Part shown: one piece after another, positions 33,983 through 45,784 of the stretch
Position numbering within the stretch: position 1 is the stretch's first letter
Layout: the number at the start of each line of letters is the position of its first letter
From: Rhipicephalus microplus
Lineage: Eukaryota > Arthropoda > Arachnida > Ixodida > Ixodidae
Direction of reading: 5' to 3'
NCBI RefSeq assembly: GCF_043290135.1
Contig: NC_134710.1
Location: forward strand, 250,034,092-250,098,091
DNA length: 64,000 bases
Position numbers and translations under genes: made by a program
Notes under the pieces: generated by a model
Told to the model about the DNA's origin: nothing
The model's database searches: none
What the model saw: only the letters and a program-made list of their open reading frames with translations

Positions 33983-35215
33983 TGGGAACCAAGATTTTTG
34001 CACAGCGCAAGACCACGAGTAGTTACGCCATAACTACAGAAGAAGAGACAAGGACAGAAAAAGTGCTGACTTCAACTGAAATTTTATTAACGAAAAGGCT
34101 GGAAATATATACTCGTGACCGAACATCACTGCACAACCTATTGCATCACAGCAAGACAATCATAATCTCATTATATGGTTACAACACCACACCTCAGCGC
34201 AAATTCACAATCTATTGTGTCAAAGCCACAAACTCAATTTTTTTTTAAATCAGAGCAAGCGAAGGCATGCTGATGCATCGATCACCCAGCATTTGCATTT
34301 GATTGGCCTCTATAATCTCTCGAGTTAGCTGCTGACGGTGTTTGTTTACAACAGTGCACTTTTCAAATTCCAGTCTGAAACTACAATCTCTACAATGGAT
34401 ACCCAAATAGATACCCAAACTACAATTAAACAGGGACGAGAAGCACCAGTGAACTGCGTGGCTAGTAGCTCAAAGTGTGTGGCTGTGATTCCCTATCTAC
34501 ATAGGATTTCCGACAATTTGAAAAGGATAGGTGATAAGGTAGATGTGAAGGTCGTTTTTTCTGCCAGAGAAAAGCTTTCAGCGCTCTGCAAACGAGTGAA
34601 TGCGCAGTCTGCACGAAGGAGCTGCTTCACAATCAAACATAGAAAGCTATTCGTAGCACGTGTGATAGCAGTCGTTTATTTGCTCCCATTGTCATGCGGC
34701 AAGATATATGTTGAGCAATCGAGCCGGTGCCTGAATGAGCATTTAAAAAAAGCATCATTACAATGTATACTCAGCTGTGCAAGGTCATTTGGGTATACAT
34801 TGTAGAGATTGTGGTTGCAGACCGCAATTCGAAAAGTGCACTGTTGTAGCCAAACACAGTCAGCAGCTAACTCGAGAGATTATTGAGGCCAATCGAATGC
34901 AAATGCTGGGTGATCGTTGTATCAGCATGCCTTCGCTTGCTCTGACTAAAAAAGAAATCGAGTTTCTGAATTTGACAAAATAGATTGTGAATTTGTGCTG
35001 AGGTGTGATGTTGAAACCATATAATGAGATGATGATTGTCTTGCTGTGATACAATAGGTTGCGTGATTGCGTTGTGACGTTCTGTCACGAATATATATTT
35101 CCAGCGTTTTCGCTAATAAAATTTCAGTTGAAGTCAGAGCTCTTTCTATCCTTGTCTCTTCTGTAGTTACGGCGTAACTACTCATAGTCTTGCGCTGTGT
35201 AAATATGTTGATTCC
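33983..35215 (+). mobile_element. Penelope-like element in inverted-repeat configuration
   Basis: The left ~430 bp (33983-34410) are the inverse complement of the right ~430 bp (34788-35215). Examples are the end block GCACAGCGCAAGAC / GTCTTGCGCTGTG and the block around CTCGAGAGATTATTGAGGCC. Between and into the right arm runs a decayed coding segment of a Penelope-like reverse transcriptase C terminus with a GIY-YIG endonuclease. An inverted, 5'-truncated partner is a known arrangement for Penelope elements. It lies inside the LINE endonuclease/RT gene. Confidence 0.85.
34411..34983 (+). pseudogene. Penelope-like RT/GIY-YIG endonuclease remnant
   Basis: The first frame gives VAVIPYLHRISDNLKRIGDK and KVVFSAREKLSALCKRVN, the linker after the RT domain. 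Next comes LSCGKIYVEQSSRCLNEHLK, the GIY-YIG nuclease core, in which the glycine of the YIG/YVG motif reads Glu. A frameshift near 34770 moves to HCRDCGCRPQFEKC, then LTREIIEANR and CISMPSLALTKKE. That order and the CxxCGCxPxFE motif are diagnostic of Penelope-like elements. The RT catalytic core is absent. Confidence 0.8.
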
Positions 35216-35819
35216 CTACAACGCCCCATTGCACAGTCTCACGCACCCAACTGGGAAGCCTTCCGGCAGTCTTTCCCTGCCTCTTCCATCCTAGAAAACG
35301 GTAATTCCCGTGCTCACCCAGTGCTCACTCTGTGCTCCAAACACTAAGAAAGCACGAGATCAAAAGACAACTCACGGATAGCCATCCGGATGTAGATGAC
35401 CGTCTCCTCCATCTTTTGGAGGCCCGTCGCAGCCTCACAAAGAGATCGTGCTGACAAAAACACACCCGCAAACTCCGCATGCGGATCTTACCCAGAAGGC
35501 TGCCGAGTATGCTGCCCAGCTTGCCGCCTCAAATTGGGTAGAGTGCTGCAACACTGCCAGCAGGTAAATGTCTAGCTGCAATACATAGAAACTCTTCCGC
35601 AGTCTGATTGATCCCACTCAAACATGAGGTGGAACCCAAAAACAACTGCACCGAGCTTTTCACTATTTCCCCGGCTCCACAACACAACTAGCTCTTTCAC
35701 TACGGGGCCGATATCTTTGCACTTAGCTGGCCACGCGAGGCTCCGCGTATCACTATGCAGGCAGAAAGAACTCGGCACTAGATGCTCCTTTCTAGTTGCA
35801 TGACCTTCCCGCCGCTCTA

Positions 35820-36900
35820 ACCAAAATGAGGCGAGGCACGGCTCCCTGGCGAGACAAAATCCCCATCAAAATCCTAGCAAATCGACCCGATGCAATGCAC
35901 CAGTCACTTGTCGATTATAGTAATGAGATCTGATTCGGAAAAACACCCATCCCGCTGGAAAATGTCTCTAGTAACCTTTATTCCAAAGCCAGGAAAATCG
36001 AACAGTGAGGATTTGAGACCCATTTCTCCTACTTCTTGTGCAGGGAAGCTAACGGAAACTGTGGTCAGGGATTGTCTCTCTTCCTTCTAGGAAGAGTGCC
36101 ACATTTTTGCTGATTCTATGTATGACTTCAGGCCCAAGAAATCTTTGCAGGACGTACTCCTACAACTACACCACGAAGTTCTTCATCCCATAGAACACCC
36201 CCCCAAAGACAAGATCGTTCTAGCACTTGACCTTATGGGAGCCTTCGATAATGTCAAGCACGAAGTCATCCTAGCTCACCTAAGTGCCAAACTGTAGCGA
36301 GCGCACCTTCAACTACATCCGGAACTTTCTTACTGACCGAGCTTCGTATATTCACATCCAAGATCAGGAATATGCCCCTATTCGCTGGGCACGCGAGGCA
36401 CACCACAGGGCGCTGTGTTGTCGCCTCTGCTTTTCAACTAAGCTATGGCGAAGCTCCCGGCCTGCTTGGCTGGTGTCGACGAGGTAATGCATGAGCTTTA
36501 TGCAGACGACATCACTCTGTGGGGCACAGAGGGATTACTCGGCAGCATGGAGGACAGCCTGCAAACCACAGCCCATATAGTGGATGATTATGCGGCATAC
36601 TGCAGCCTCCAGTGTTCCCCGCAGAAGTCTGAATTTGTGCACCTTCGGCCGTCGCCGAAGTGCACTTCGTCCATTAACCTTTCCCTGCACAGTGGACCTA
36701 CTAATGAGACCCAGGAGATCGGTGTCCTTGGACTCCCCATTCACAAATAATGTAGGGTCGGAACAACACTTCACAAGCTGCATAAGGTTGAAGAACAGGT
36801 GGGCTGCATGGTTCGCCGAGCCTCGAACAAGCGGGGAGGTCTCAAAAGCAAGGATGCACTTCGTCTTGCACATGCTTTTGTCACTAGTCGCATCCTGTAT
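35820..36900 (+). pseudogene. LINE reverse transcriptase domain, degraded
   Basis: Fingers motifs FIPKPGKS and LRPISPTSCAGKLTE are followed by motif A LALDLMGAFDNVKHE. Motif B reads GTRGTPQGAVLSPLLFN in a shifted frame. Motif C is YADD (ELYADDITLWG, near 36500). The thumb follows (DALRLAHAFVTSRILYAIPY). The A, B and C catalytic motifs are all present, but stops (after LSSF, and before the A-B junction) and frameshifts make it non-functional. Confidence 0.8.
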
Positions 36901-37165
36901 GCGATTCCGTACCTGCACTTACGGAAGCATGATGAAGATTCTTTGGAGGTCACCCTTCGCAAAATTGTCAAGAGAGCCCTAGATTTCCCTGATCACTACT
37001 TCCAAAGCAAAACTTCTTGCCTTGGGAGTGGTAAACACCTACCAGGAGCTCCATGAGGCTCGCCTAACAAATCAATACACGCGCCTGACGCAGACCCCAT
37101 CAGGCAGACGACTCCTAGATCGCCTACACATTGGGAATTAATTCCACACAGAGGAGCGAATACGA

Positions 37166-37710
37166 GTGCCCGAACATTGTAAATACGCAATCCATGTTCG
37201 ACACCTCCCCACCAATATGTCCCGTGAGTCGCACACTGACCGTCGAGAGGCATGGGCTCTTGCTCTCCGGCGCAGATTCGGCTCTAAACAAAACGTCGTA
37301 TTTTACACGGACATTGCCGGCCCTTACCGCGGCAATTGGTATACGGCCACCGTAGTCCACCAAGACAGGCAGGTGGATGGTCTGTCTTTCCGTGCACCCA
37401 ATGTTACCCATACTGAAGAGGAGCTCATAGCTCTAGCTATATCACACGACAGTTCTGAAATTAAAATATCAAAAAACTCCAAAGGAGCTTGCCGAAATTT
37501 TCAACTGGGATGGATCTCACCCCTAGCTACCAAAATTCTTAAATATTGTCCGCGAGTAGGTTACCCCTCTCCCCGCTCCCTAATCTGGACTCCTTGCCAT
37601 CAGGGCCTCGCAAGCAATGAGGCGGCGCATGCTGCTGCCCGTGGACTCATTCCCCGGGCTATTGCCTCGACCACCGATGACCCCTGTGATCCAGAAGATA
37701 ATGTTACTTC
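37166..37710 (+). pseudogene. LINE RNase H domain
   Basis: Open from 37166 for 184 codons. Features: VVFYTDIAGPY (first Asp), TEEELIALAI (Glu), and SLIWTPCHQGLASNEAAHAA near the end (the His/Asn region of the fold). The segment before it and the Zn-rich tail after it are in other frames. The reading frame is intact across the domain, so this is the best-preserved part of the element. Confidence 0.75.
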
Positions 37711-38203
37711 CAGCTTATAGAGAGATAATTACCCATTACCGGGACTCCCAACTTCGCTTTTCGCCGCCCTGCAAAAGCCTCAGGAAGGCAGACGAGAGAA
37801 TAACAATACGCTACTGTGACCAGCAGTGCTCAAACACTTTGACTCTTCCTTTTCCGGACTCTACCAGTACTGTGAGGAGGTGGCTGACACCAACCACATT
37901 GTAAGTGCATGCTAATGCTAGCTGAATTCTTCTTTACCCTAGAATCAAAATCCAACCATAAAGGACTGGGAGGCGGCCCTGCTTGGTTGCCAGGACCTTC
38001 CAGCCCAACAAGTCATGGTCCAGCGTGCCAGGACACAGGCCACAGCCAATGGGGTCTTTAACTAGGGACTCCACCAAGTAATGTAGGTAGGCTGACCCAC
38101 TAGGGGCTGGTTTCCCTAACGTCTCTGTTTTTAATAAATGTTTACCACTACCACTACCACCACCACCACCCCCACCACCACCACCACCACCACCACCACC
38201 ACC

Positions 38204-38480
38204 CGAGATGTCCATCACCAGCGCTAAGTTGTAAATATAAGTAGCTTACCGTTTGAACATTGAAAGAAGTGCTCCTTCATGGCTCAGGGGCTAACGCCTC
38301 GCACTCACAATTCAGACGTCCAACGTTCGATTCTGCACGCTGGAGTCTTTTTTTTTTTTTTAATTATTTTTCTTTCTTGCGTTTTTATATATATAGATAC
38401 GTATACATATATGGTGAGTGACGACAACGCCAGTGGCAAAATCCAGCCGAGAGTGTCCATATATTTGCTATCGCAATAAA
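38204..38480. repeat. ~740-bp interspersed repeat, right part of the interrupted copy
   Basis: Continues the copy begun at 30690-31160. It includes the tRNA-like segment (GGCTCAGGGGCTAACGCCTC, then ACGTTCGATTCTGC) and the end CAGCCGAGAGTGTCCATATA. Together the two parts equal the length of the copy at 20366-21101. Confidence 0.8.
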
Positions 38481-38581
38481 AAGAGCGATGAAGGACGATG
38501 ATGGGGAGAAAGAAAATGAGTATATAGAAGAAACACATAACATAATGGTCTCTCTAAAGTATGCTATCCAGTCCTGTACTC

Positions 38582-38839
38582 TCAGAGAAATCTATCACAG
38601 CCCTGACAGCAGTTGTTGACTTCGTCTGGTAGCACATTGCTGACAAAAAAGTAGTCTCTGTCGCCTGTCAATAGTGAAGCAAGTGCATTTTGTGTAGACA
38701 CGTACAGAGGGCAATAGCACTGTATATGTGTAAAAGTCTCATCCACATGGTAGCGCTCATAGTCCGGCCTGTCTGCGTGGCCGATAAGGTGCGCGTAGTG
38801 TCGAGTGAAGTCGATGCCCATACGAATCCTGTGCAGCAA
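38582..38839 (-). pseudogene. 3' fragment of another LINE (C-terminal Cys/His tail)
   Basis: Minus-strand 85-codon segment: LHRIRMGIDFTRHYAHLIGH, then YERYHVDETFTHIQCYCPLY, resembling the C-terminal region after RNase H in tick LINEs (pattern 'H..R.G.....Y.HLIG...P.C..C...E...H.L..CP.Y'). The first cysteine pair is replaced (YERY). It is a short 5'-truncated copy next to the 740-bp repeat. Confidence 0.6.
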
Positions 38840-39561
38840 ACAAACTTGCGTGGCTTCGTTTTATTTTATCTGGGAGGCGAAAATTCATGCGAATGTCTGT
38901 TTGAGAATGTCATGCAAAGAATGTACGCTAGTACCAATGGTCTGGGCTAGACCAGTAAGTTGTTGTGCCTCCTCGCATAAGTGATCTCTAGTGCTCCTTG
39001 AAGTTGTAAACTGAGCTCCTGCAGTGAAATCACCCCTGGATAACTTTGTGTTTCATTTAAAAACCAAGACCCATGTCCTGTTGTCCTTGCTGTGGCATTT
39101 CACCCGTTTTTGCACCTTAGTGCCTAGGTGCCTGCCATTCAGCTTGTTGCCAGGTTCACATGTAAAAAATTGGAAGGCTGTATGCAAGCAAAAACATATC
39201 TCAGGTTAGTACTTTTGAAGTGTGTCTAATTGCTTATGTTAATCAACACTATTCAAATGAAAAAGATAATAATTAGTATTATTAAAAAGTTCTTAAGGTA
39301 CATGCTTAACATCTTTAAGTCACAGGTGGCCTAACAGGCTCTTGTGACCATGATGTCTATCACCATGTGGCAATAAATAAGTGTGGTTTAAGGTTAACAT
39401 ATTAAAACCTACAAAGAAATTGTTTGAAGCAATCTAGAAAGAGAACTAGAATTAGAGCTCTTTATAACAAATTTTAACATCTACAGCGAACATAAGTGCT
39501 GTTGTATATCTTGTCTTTACTAGAGATATAGAAATATTAAAAGCATTTAAAAAATTAGTTG
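38840..39561. other. Intronic stretch, no gene seen
   Basis: AT-rich with no recognisable repeats beyond the LINE fragment edge. Confidence 0.5.
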
Positions 39562-40203
39562 AAGGGGCCCTGCAACACTTTGTGAGCATGGTCAGAAAAC
39601 GCTGCTGATCGGTAGTAGAGGCTTCCGACAACACGCGAACTAAATATTATAGCACAGCACGTGGCCTGGAATTTACAATAGATGACCAAAGTCAGCTGAA
39701 AATTGCTTTCTCTTCTCTCGACAAATTACGGAAAACACTCAAAAATCACTCGTATAAAGCCCATCTACCAGCCATTGGCTGATTTGAACATGGCGCGTTT
39801 GGCCGTTACAGAGATCGCCGTAGGAGGCCGCAACTTATCCACGTGTGCGCGCGCCAGGCGTGCTTGTGGCTTGAAACACGCTTCTGGTTCTATTTATTGC
39901 TCTATATTGGTTTTGTTTAGAATAAAAGAATGGATCGTTGTGAACCTCGTGACCTGATTTGAATTGGTGAGCCTAAAAGATTGAGGTGGTGAAGTCCAAC
40001 TCTTGAACATTTGCAGACTGTCGTTTCGTGAAAAAGTGGCTCCAGGCCATGCGAAGCCAAACAAAGCCGAAATAACGAAGATTAGAAAAATTTGTGCACT
40101 ACCCATCATTTCCATGATGGATGAAGCACCGTGAATTGCAGCTGCCATAGACACTAGCACCAGAATTCCCTCTAGTGTATTTATAGGAAACTCTATGGTC
40201 TAG
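39562..40203. repeat. Probable dispersed non-autonomous element
   Basis: Starts GAAGGGGCCCTGCAACACTT and ends near TTTATAGGAAACTCTATGG. It is GC-richer than its surroundings, with an open minus-strand ORF of 88 codons (39894-40160) that is not recognisable. The sharp composition change and the start sequence (which I associate with tick interspersed repeats) suggest a DNA element, but I could not define TIRs. Confidence 0.4.
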
Positions 40204-40909
40204 TAGATAGACTTAGTACACAGCCAATGAGTCATTCCGATTGTTGTAAATTGTATGCTAGTTGCTTAGGCACACCACTGATGGTTAATATGACAGTCTG
40301 TATATTATTATTATGCATTTCTGCTTTTTATGCTTACTACAAAGTAAAATGAGTTGACATGAGAAGCAATAATGCCTTCATGGCAACTAGGGCAATCAGA
40401 TTGAGCCGCAGAATGTGCCCACGGCTTGCACGCACACACAGCAAACTTCATTGTGCAAAAATGAACCACTATTGAGCTTACCTACGACTGTTTGCTGAAT
40501 GTGTGATGTGTAAGACTTTGTAGGAGCTACAGGTCAAGAGATTGTGATAAAAGATGTCTCATGGTGTTTTTCGTATTCCTCCGCTATAATTAAACACTCT
40601 GATCGGTAAGCTTTCTGTTGCACTAAAAAAAAATAGGCGCCATAAAAAAAATTGGTCGTGAGTCCCTTGAAGCTAGTCCTTTTCAACCAAAAACTAATCA
40701 ACATTCCCAAGCACATATTTGCATAGTATTAAAGAAGTGACAAGGGACTTGAACATAATGGAAGCAGTACTATCAACTTCTTTATCAAAATATTATCGCC
40801 ATTTGCAAAGAGGCTTTTACTCAATGGCCCCAATAATCGTATATAAACACCTTGCTTTGAGTTGTATATGCTAGGTGATACACTTGGATTAGATTATTTA
40901 ACAACCTGA

Positions 40910-41115
40910 GACCACACTATGACTATGAGAGCTCGTAGTGGAGGGCTCCCAAAATATCGACCACCTGAGGCTTTTTTAACGAGCACCTAAATCTGAACAC
41001 GAGGGACTTGAGCATTTTCTATGCATCAAAATGTGGCTGCTGTAGCTGGGATTCATTCCCATGACATGTGAGTCAGCTGTTAAGCATTGTAGCAACTAGA
41101 CACCACGACGAGTGA
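40910..41115 (-). mobile_element. Degenerate Ruka-type SINE
   Basis: Minus orientation. The body blocks ACTATGAGAGCTCGTAGTGG, TATCGACCACCTGAGGCTTT and CACCTAAATCTGAACACGAG, then a decayed head, align with the better copies at 14109 and 53993. It lacks a clean tail and target duplication, so it is an old copy. It lies about 30 bp from the donor side of the host exon at 41149. Confidence 0.7.
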
Positions 41116-41148
41116 GACTAGGTAAATTAAAAAGCACAGAAGCATTAC

Positions 41149-41239
41149 CTTTGGCTTTGGCGATGCAGTTTTCAAAAAGATTATCCATAGCCTTTTCATT
41201 CTTCAGCTGTACTGAGTCTACCAAAAACTTCAGGGATCG
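41149..41239 (-). CDS. Exon e of the host helical-protein gene
   Basis: This 91-nt exon (30 codons plus one base) starts in phase 0 after CATATATAG and ends one base into a codon before GTAATG. It encodes RSLKFLVDSVQLKNEKAMDN, then LFENCIAKAK. The trailing G joins the leading AT of the exon at 29627-29536 to give an aspartate codon. The helix is amphipathic and lysine/glutamate rich, consistent with a coiled stalk. The next exon downstream lies 11.5 kb away, and that intron contains the nested retrotransposon stack. Confidence 0.8.
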
Positions 41240-42649
41240 CTATATATGAGAGAAAAAGTATGCACATTAATGTAGTAAAGTAGCAACTATGGGCAGCTTT
41301 TAGTAAAAATAAGCAGCATTATTAGCCCACACAACCACCCGAAATTGTTCAACAAGATCTTGCATTGTGCTCACCATGAGGTGCCCAGAAGTAACCCAAG
41401 CTTCATGTCAATAAGCAGTAAAGTAAACTGTCTGAAATTTCCTGCACTATTTTTTCCTTATGACATGCATAGTACACAGATGTTCCCAGTGTGTAAATGC
41501 AGCAAATCGCTTACACACTGGGTAGTTCTGGTTCATACCTTGCCACTTGCCCCTTGCAACAGATCTACGCACGCTCTTAGATACGTATGACAAGCCATTC
41601 TCAATTCATTGGGCTGTGTATTACTATAGCAACAAATTCCACTTTTAGCTGACCTGGCTTTAGTGAACTATCAGATGGAAGGGGCAAAATTGTCAGCAAA
41701 TGTTGTCTAGATGATGCACATGCAAGATACTTTGGAGTGGCAATGCACACATGTTTTTGTCTCCCTATAAGAGAAAATTACTATTGATGCATTTTTTCAC
41801 ATTTTGCAAAGGTCTTTAATACAGTCTCGCAGATCTTCATCATTTAAAAATGACTAAACTAGATGCAGATCCAATGGTTCTGTCTATTCTGAATGGAATG
41901 CTTCTTGTAGAATCGTTCACAATGGCTGCACGCTAATAGATTTGATTTTTGGTCTATGTCAATTACCTCGGGACTGCTGCAGCACACTTTTCATGTCTCT
42001 AAACTGAAGCATACTTTATTGCCTTGATGCTACCAAGAATATTTGATAGCCCAGCAGTGTAACATTTAAAAAAAACATTAAAATGTGTTCTGTTCCCGAC
42101 AGACATGCTGAATTCAGCGCATTGACTCAAAAGGGTACTAGAGTCCTTTGATGGCAATGAACCCGAGCAGTTATAAACAGAATCAGTTTAATAAAACAAA
42201 GTTAGCTAACTTCCGGGACAGATGCTGTACAGTCTTGTAATTTGCAGATTGTAATTTTTAAAACATTATTAGCAATAGTCATAAACTGCTCTAATTATAA
42301 AAAAAAAGTTTTTGCAGCCCCAAAGATGATGTGCAGGAATTCTAAAAACATGTGCATAGTTCGTGTTCCCATGATGCTAATTCAAGGACTTGAAAACGTG
42401 GTGCAAGCTGCGCTGCCACAATGTGGAAGAATCGTCACTGACCTGGGAGGAGCATAAAGCTACGTACTATAAAATGTATATTTCCAGCTTTGGCTATGAA
42501 GGGGTTGTTGGCAGTCTTAACTTACTGACTTGACATTACTCAACCTGACTTACTGAGTAAAAATATCTGTGCAAAAAGGTGATAATGGTATGCAAGGTGA
42601 AGAAAACATGAGGTAAAGGAAAGAGCATATTTGCTTGAATTCAGGAAAT
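41240..42649. other. Intronic stretch, no gene seen
   Basis: AT-rich intron sequence upstream (minus-strand sense) of the exon at 41149-41239. Short ORFs only. Confidence 0.5.
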
Positions 42650-42943
42650 AATTATCACGAGTTTGTGAAGTCACAAAGTGGAGTTGTACATTGCCGTAAA
42701 TATGCTTATCAAGTTCACATCTAAAGCTCCCAGAAGAGCTTCAAGCAAAAATAGAACCAGTCTTATTCAGTTTGTCGATATCTATTGAGTTGATATAATT
42801 ATCCCAAGTTTGTCAAGTCACAAAGTGGAGTTGTACATTGCCGTAGATATGCTTATCAAGTTCACATCTAAAGCTTCCAGAAGAGCTTCAAGCAAAAATA
42901 GAACCATTTTTATTCAGTTTGTTGATATTTATTGAGTTGATAC
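42650..42943. repeat. Two-copy tandem repeat, 147-bp unit
   Basis: AATTATC..GAGTTTGT at 42650 and AATTATCCCAAGTTTGT at 42797 begin two units that stay aligned to about 42943 (shared block AAGTCACAAAGTGGAGTTGT, shared end TGTTGATATTTATTGAGTTG with few changes). It is a local tandem duplication. Confidence 0.9.
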
Positions 42944-43273
42944 TTTGAAATGAATATAGTCTTGTAGTCTATTTTTCATTCCAATCCAAATTGTGAACTA
43001 GTTAGGTAAATGCAGCATCCCCCTTCATGTGCGGACAGTGTAGCATAGCAAATGAATGGGGCAAAAATACGCAAGGTGGGGAAATAATTACGAGAAAAAT
43101 AGCCATCCAGCTAAAAGTAGAGTGACCCTACAAAGGAGACCTTTCTGCATTTCTTCTAGACAGCTTTAATGTTTAGGAAAAATTAATCTTGGCTCAGGGC
43201 GCCACAGCCTTCTAGGCACTGGTGCCCACTCATGCCCATTCGACCCTAGTGCCTCTCTGGGCCAATCGCTATA
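42944..43273. other. Intronic stretch, no gene seen
   Basis: AT-rich, with a GC-richer 3' end immediately before the TIR element. Confidence 0.45.
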
Positions 43274-44743
43274 CAGTGAACCCTCGTTCAGACGAACTCT
43301 GTTTAAACGAATTGTTGCATAAGACTAACAACTTGAGAATGTTTGTATGGTTTCCCATAGACTCAATGCAAAAAAAAAATATCTGCTTAAAAGGAATCGC
43401 GTAACAGGCCTCTTCTTTAAGACAAACTCTCGCAGTAACCGACAACGACGAGGATTCTGCGCAACGAATATTATAGCCTTGATGGGGAATTCAGGTGAAC
43501 AAGAGAAAGCAAAATGGGGAAGAAAAAAAACTTTCTGGCACAAAGACTTGAAGCAAATCGAAAGTAAGATAAGCGGAAAAGGAAAGTCCGAGCATAAAGC
43601 TGGTGTCACCCTCATCCCTAGCACGCAGGTGGAGAAAGGGCCAGTTTTATCAGCAAAGAAAGCAACAAAAAACATTCGTATTTTTGCATTCTCCTCGTGT
43701 TCTTAAGTTCCCCAACAGGAATACAGTGGAGAACGGAAGAACACAAGAGCTTGGCTGGAGTGAAAAATGCAAGGAAAGGGGGGCAAAAAAAAACAGCCAA
43801 ATGAAAGTGAAAACGGGAACAAATATTGTCTGTGTATTATAATCACATGAAGCCAAAACCACATATGCGGCACTAGCACTCCCGTCAGAGGAGTCAGATG
43901 CATTGTCATCACCGTCACACAATGGCTCCTGAGCACATGTTGTGGTCAGTTTGCGATGTTTTGCATGGGACCTGTGCACGTCGTACCTGTTCTCAGTGAA
44001 ATGCAGCAAATTGTGATGCACCACTTTCATTAGGAAAGTTCATGACAAAGGAAGGTCATTTTTCACACTAAGTAGAGCTGCGTCATGTCTTTTCTGAGTG
44101 CCTGGGTTTTTATATTGTGAGTAGCGTAAACAGAGATCTTCGGGTGCACATCATTCAGGAACAGTTACTTTGGGCTGAAAATAAGAAAATATCAGAACCT
44201 CAAGAAAAAGCTTGCAGACTTTCATAAGCAACTTGGCGTATATTTGCTTGTCAAGGTAGCGATATGCAATGGAGGCTTATCCAAAAGTGATAGCAAAGCC
44301 AGTAAAACAGCCTCTCAGAAGGTGAACAGCCAGAAGAGTGAATTTTCTATTCTTGAAAGAAAATTGTGCTTGTCTCTCCCTTTTTATCTTTTTGTAATTA
44401 TGAAAAAATGGTTGTGCTACTGTTGTATTGTTAAAATGTGGCAGCAATTTATACATGAGCATATTTATTACAAACTCTAAAAATCAAGTACTCTTTAGAT
44501 TAGTGTAAATAAATACTCTACTTGAAAGCATGGTTTTTACCAAGCTGAGCCAAATAAATACTTTCTCTTGTTCCTGTCCTCCCCATTGTAAGTATACTCC
44601 ATTTAGTGTTTTCAAGCCACATATTTGGGTGCACTTCACATGTTAGCATTTGGTTTTTGAGGGCACTTCTGATAAGACAAACTCCTGATTAGACAAACAA
44701 ATGATCACGATCCCTTCGAATTCGTCTTAAATTGAGTCTACTG
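43274..44743. mobile_element. Tigger/pogo-like non-autonomous element with TA target
   Basis: The left end CAGTGAACCCTCGTTCAGAC and the right end (inverse) CAGTAGACTCAATTTAAGAC share the CAGT..AC start and the TTyAGACGAA block, and TA flanks both. Internally, GTTTAAACGAATTG and AGACAAACTCCTGATTAGAC are subterminal repeats of the same kind. Overlapping ORFs at 43347-43706 are not related to a known transposase. TIRs are imperfect, so it is an old copy. Confidence 0.55.
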
Positions 44744-45784
44744 TATCTGAGCTAACAAAGAGGTTGCAAAAATGCAGGGAAATACTAAGCACTGGAAGAC
44801 ATGATAATCTGGTGATGTCAAGGAGATGACAATTTTCCCCTTTCCTAAAACTTCCTCCACGCTTCGAATTTCTGCTAAACTGAAGTGTCATAATAGATCT
44901 TCACTAGCAAATTCACAGATTATTTGCTCAATACAAACCAAAGCCTTAGTCTTCATGCATTTATATTCTAAATGCATGAAGATGCTCCAATGAGATTCAT
45001 CTCTCTAAAAAATAACAAAAGTATTACACGTATATATACGTATTAGACATACGGATTGTACGGAGAAAATTTTTTGGGCAAGTGAGGGCCATTTGAAATC
45101 AATGAGAGAATTAAAAAATGATGAAAAAAGATAGTTAAATCAATTCTTTCAAAAGCAAAGAGTCTTTGAAAACGTCTTGATGCTTTGCAACCCTTAAGGC
45201 CGCTGTAAAAATGTACAAGTTATCGCACCTCGAGGAAATTTCATACAAAAAAATGGACACAAAAAAACATGAAACTATTTTCACAGGTTTGTCCCAAAGT
45301 GTACAATTATCTAAAACTATTTTTCTCCTGTGAAGTGTCTAATAGCTGTATGCAGGCATCAAAATACTACATTTCATGCAATCTATAGAAAGCCTTAACA
45401 ACAATTTGAAGAGTGTGCTTTTGCAAAACTCTATCTGTTCAGAACTCTATTCCCTGTTGTTTGAAAAGTGCCCTTCTAGCAAAAGTGTTGAGCATGGAAG
45501 CCAGCATCATCAACAAGGTGCTTCAGTCAACACTGTCAACAATATTGCCAATGGGTGAATTTAACAACCTCCCCACTTTATTATATTCATTAAATATTTT
45601 TTAGACCACTAGTCCAGAAATGGTGTGCTACTTAAGCTGTACTTATCTCTGGATAATTATCAGCAATAAAAAGGTATCACCAGTTGTTCCACATAGCAAC
45701 AATGAATCTGCAAGTTTTACATCCACCATTTGGCATCGCCACATCATTTTAACTTTGTAATGTCACAAGTATATAGACACATAC
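44744..45784. other. Intronic stretch with one hairpin
   Basis: Contains a perfect 13-bp inverted repeat (44951-44963 / 44969-44981, CTTCATGCATTTA). Otherwise AT-rich, no gene. Confidence 0.5.

Larger units (their letters stand above)
31161..38203 (+). mobile_element. Non-LTR retrotransposon (LINE with APE endonuclease, RT and RNase H), degraded, with a Penelope-like insertion
   Basis: About 5.8 kb when the 1.2-kb Penelope-like insertion (33983-35215) is removed. In order: 5' leader, gag-like ORF1 (31413-32640), AP-type endonuclease (33290-33980), reverse transcriptase (35820-36900), RNase H (37166-37700) and a C-terminal tail. It ends with an AATAAA signal (38133-38138) and a (CCA)n tail (about 38144-38203). 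RNase H in the pol of a LINE points to the I/R1/LOA-type group; the exact clade is not determined. Frameshifts and stops occur in every domain. It split a 740-bp repeat and is itself in a host intron. Confidence 0.88.

Noticed and set aside
37934..38218. Minus ORF with poly-glycine
   Set aside because: Reverse translation of the (CCA)n tail of the LINE.
43347..43706. Plus 119-codon lysine-rich ORF inside a TIR element
   Set aside because: No transposase motif; overlaps several other ORFs; looks like chance in A-rich sequence.
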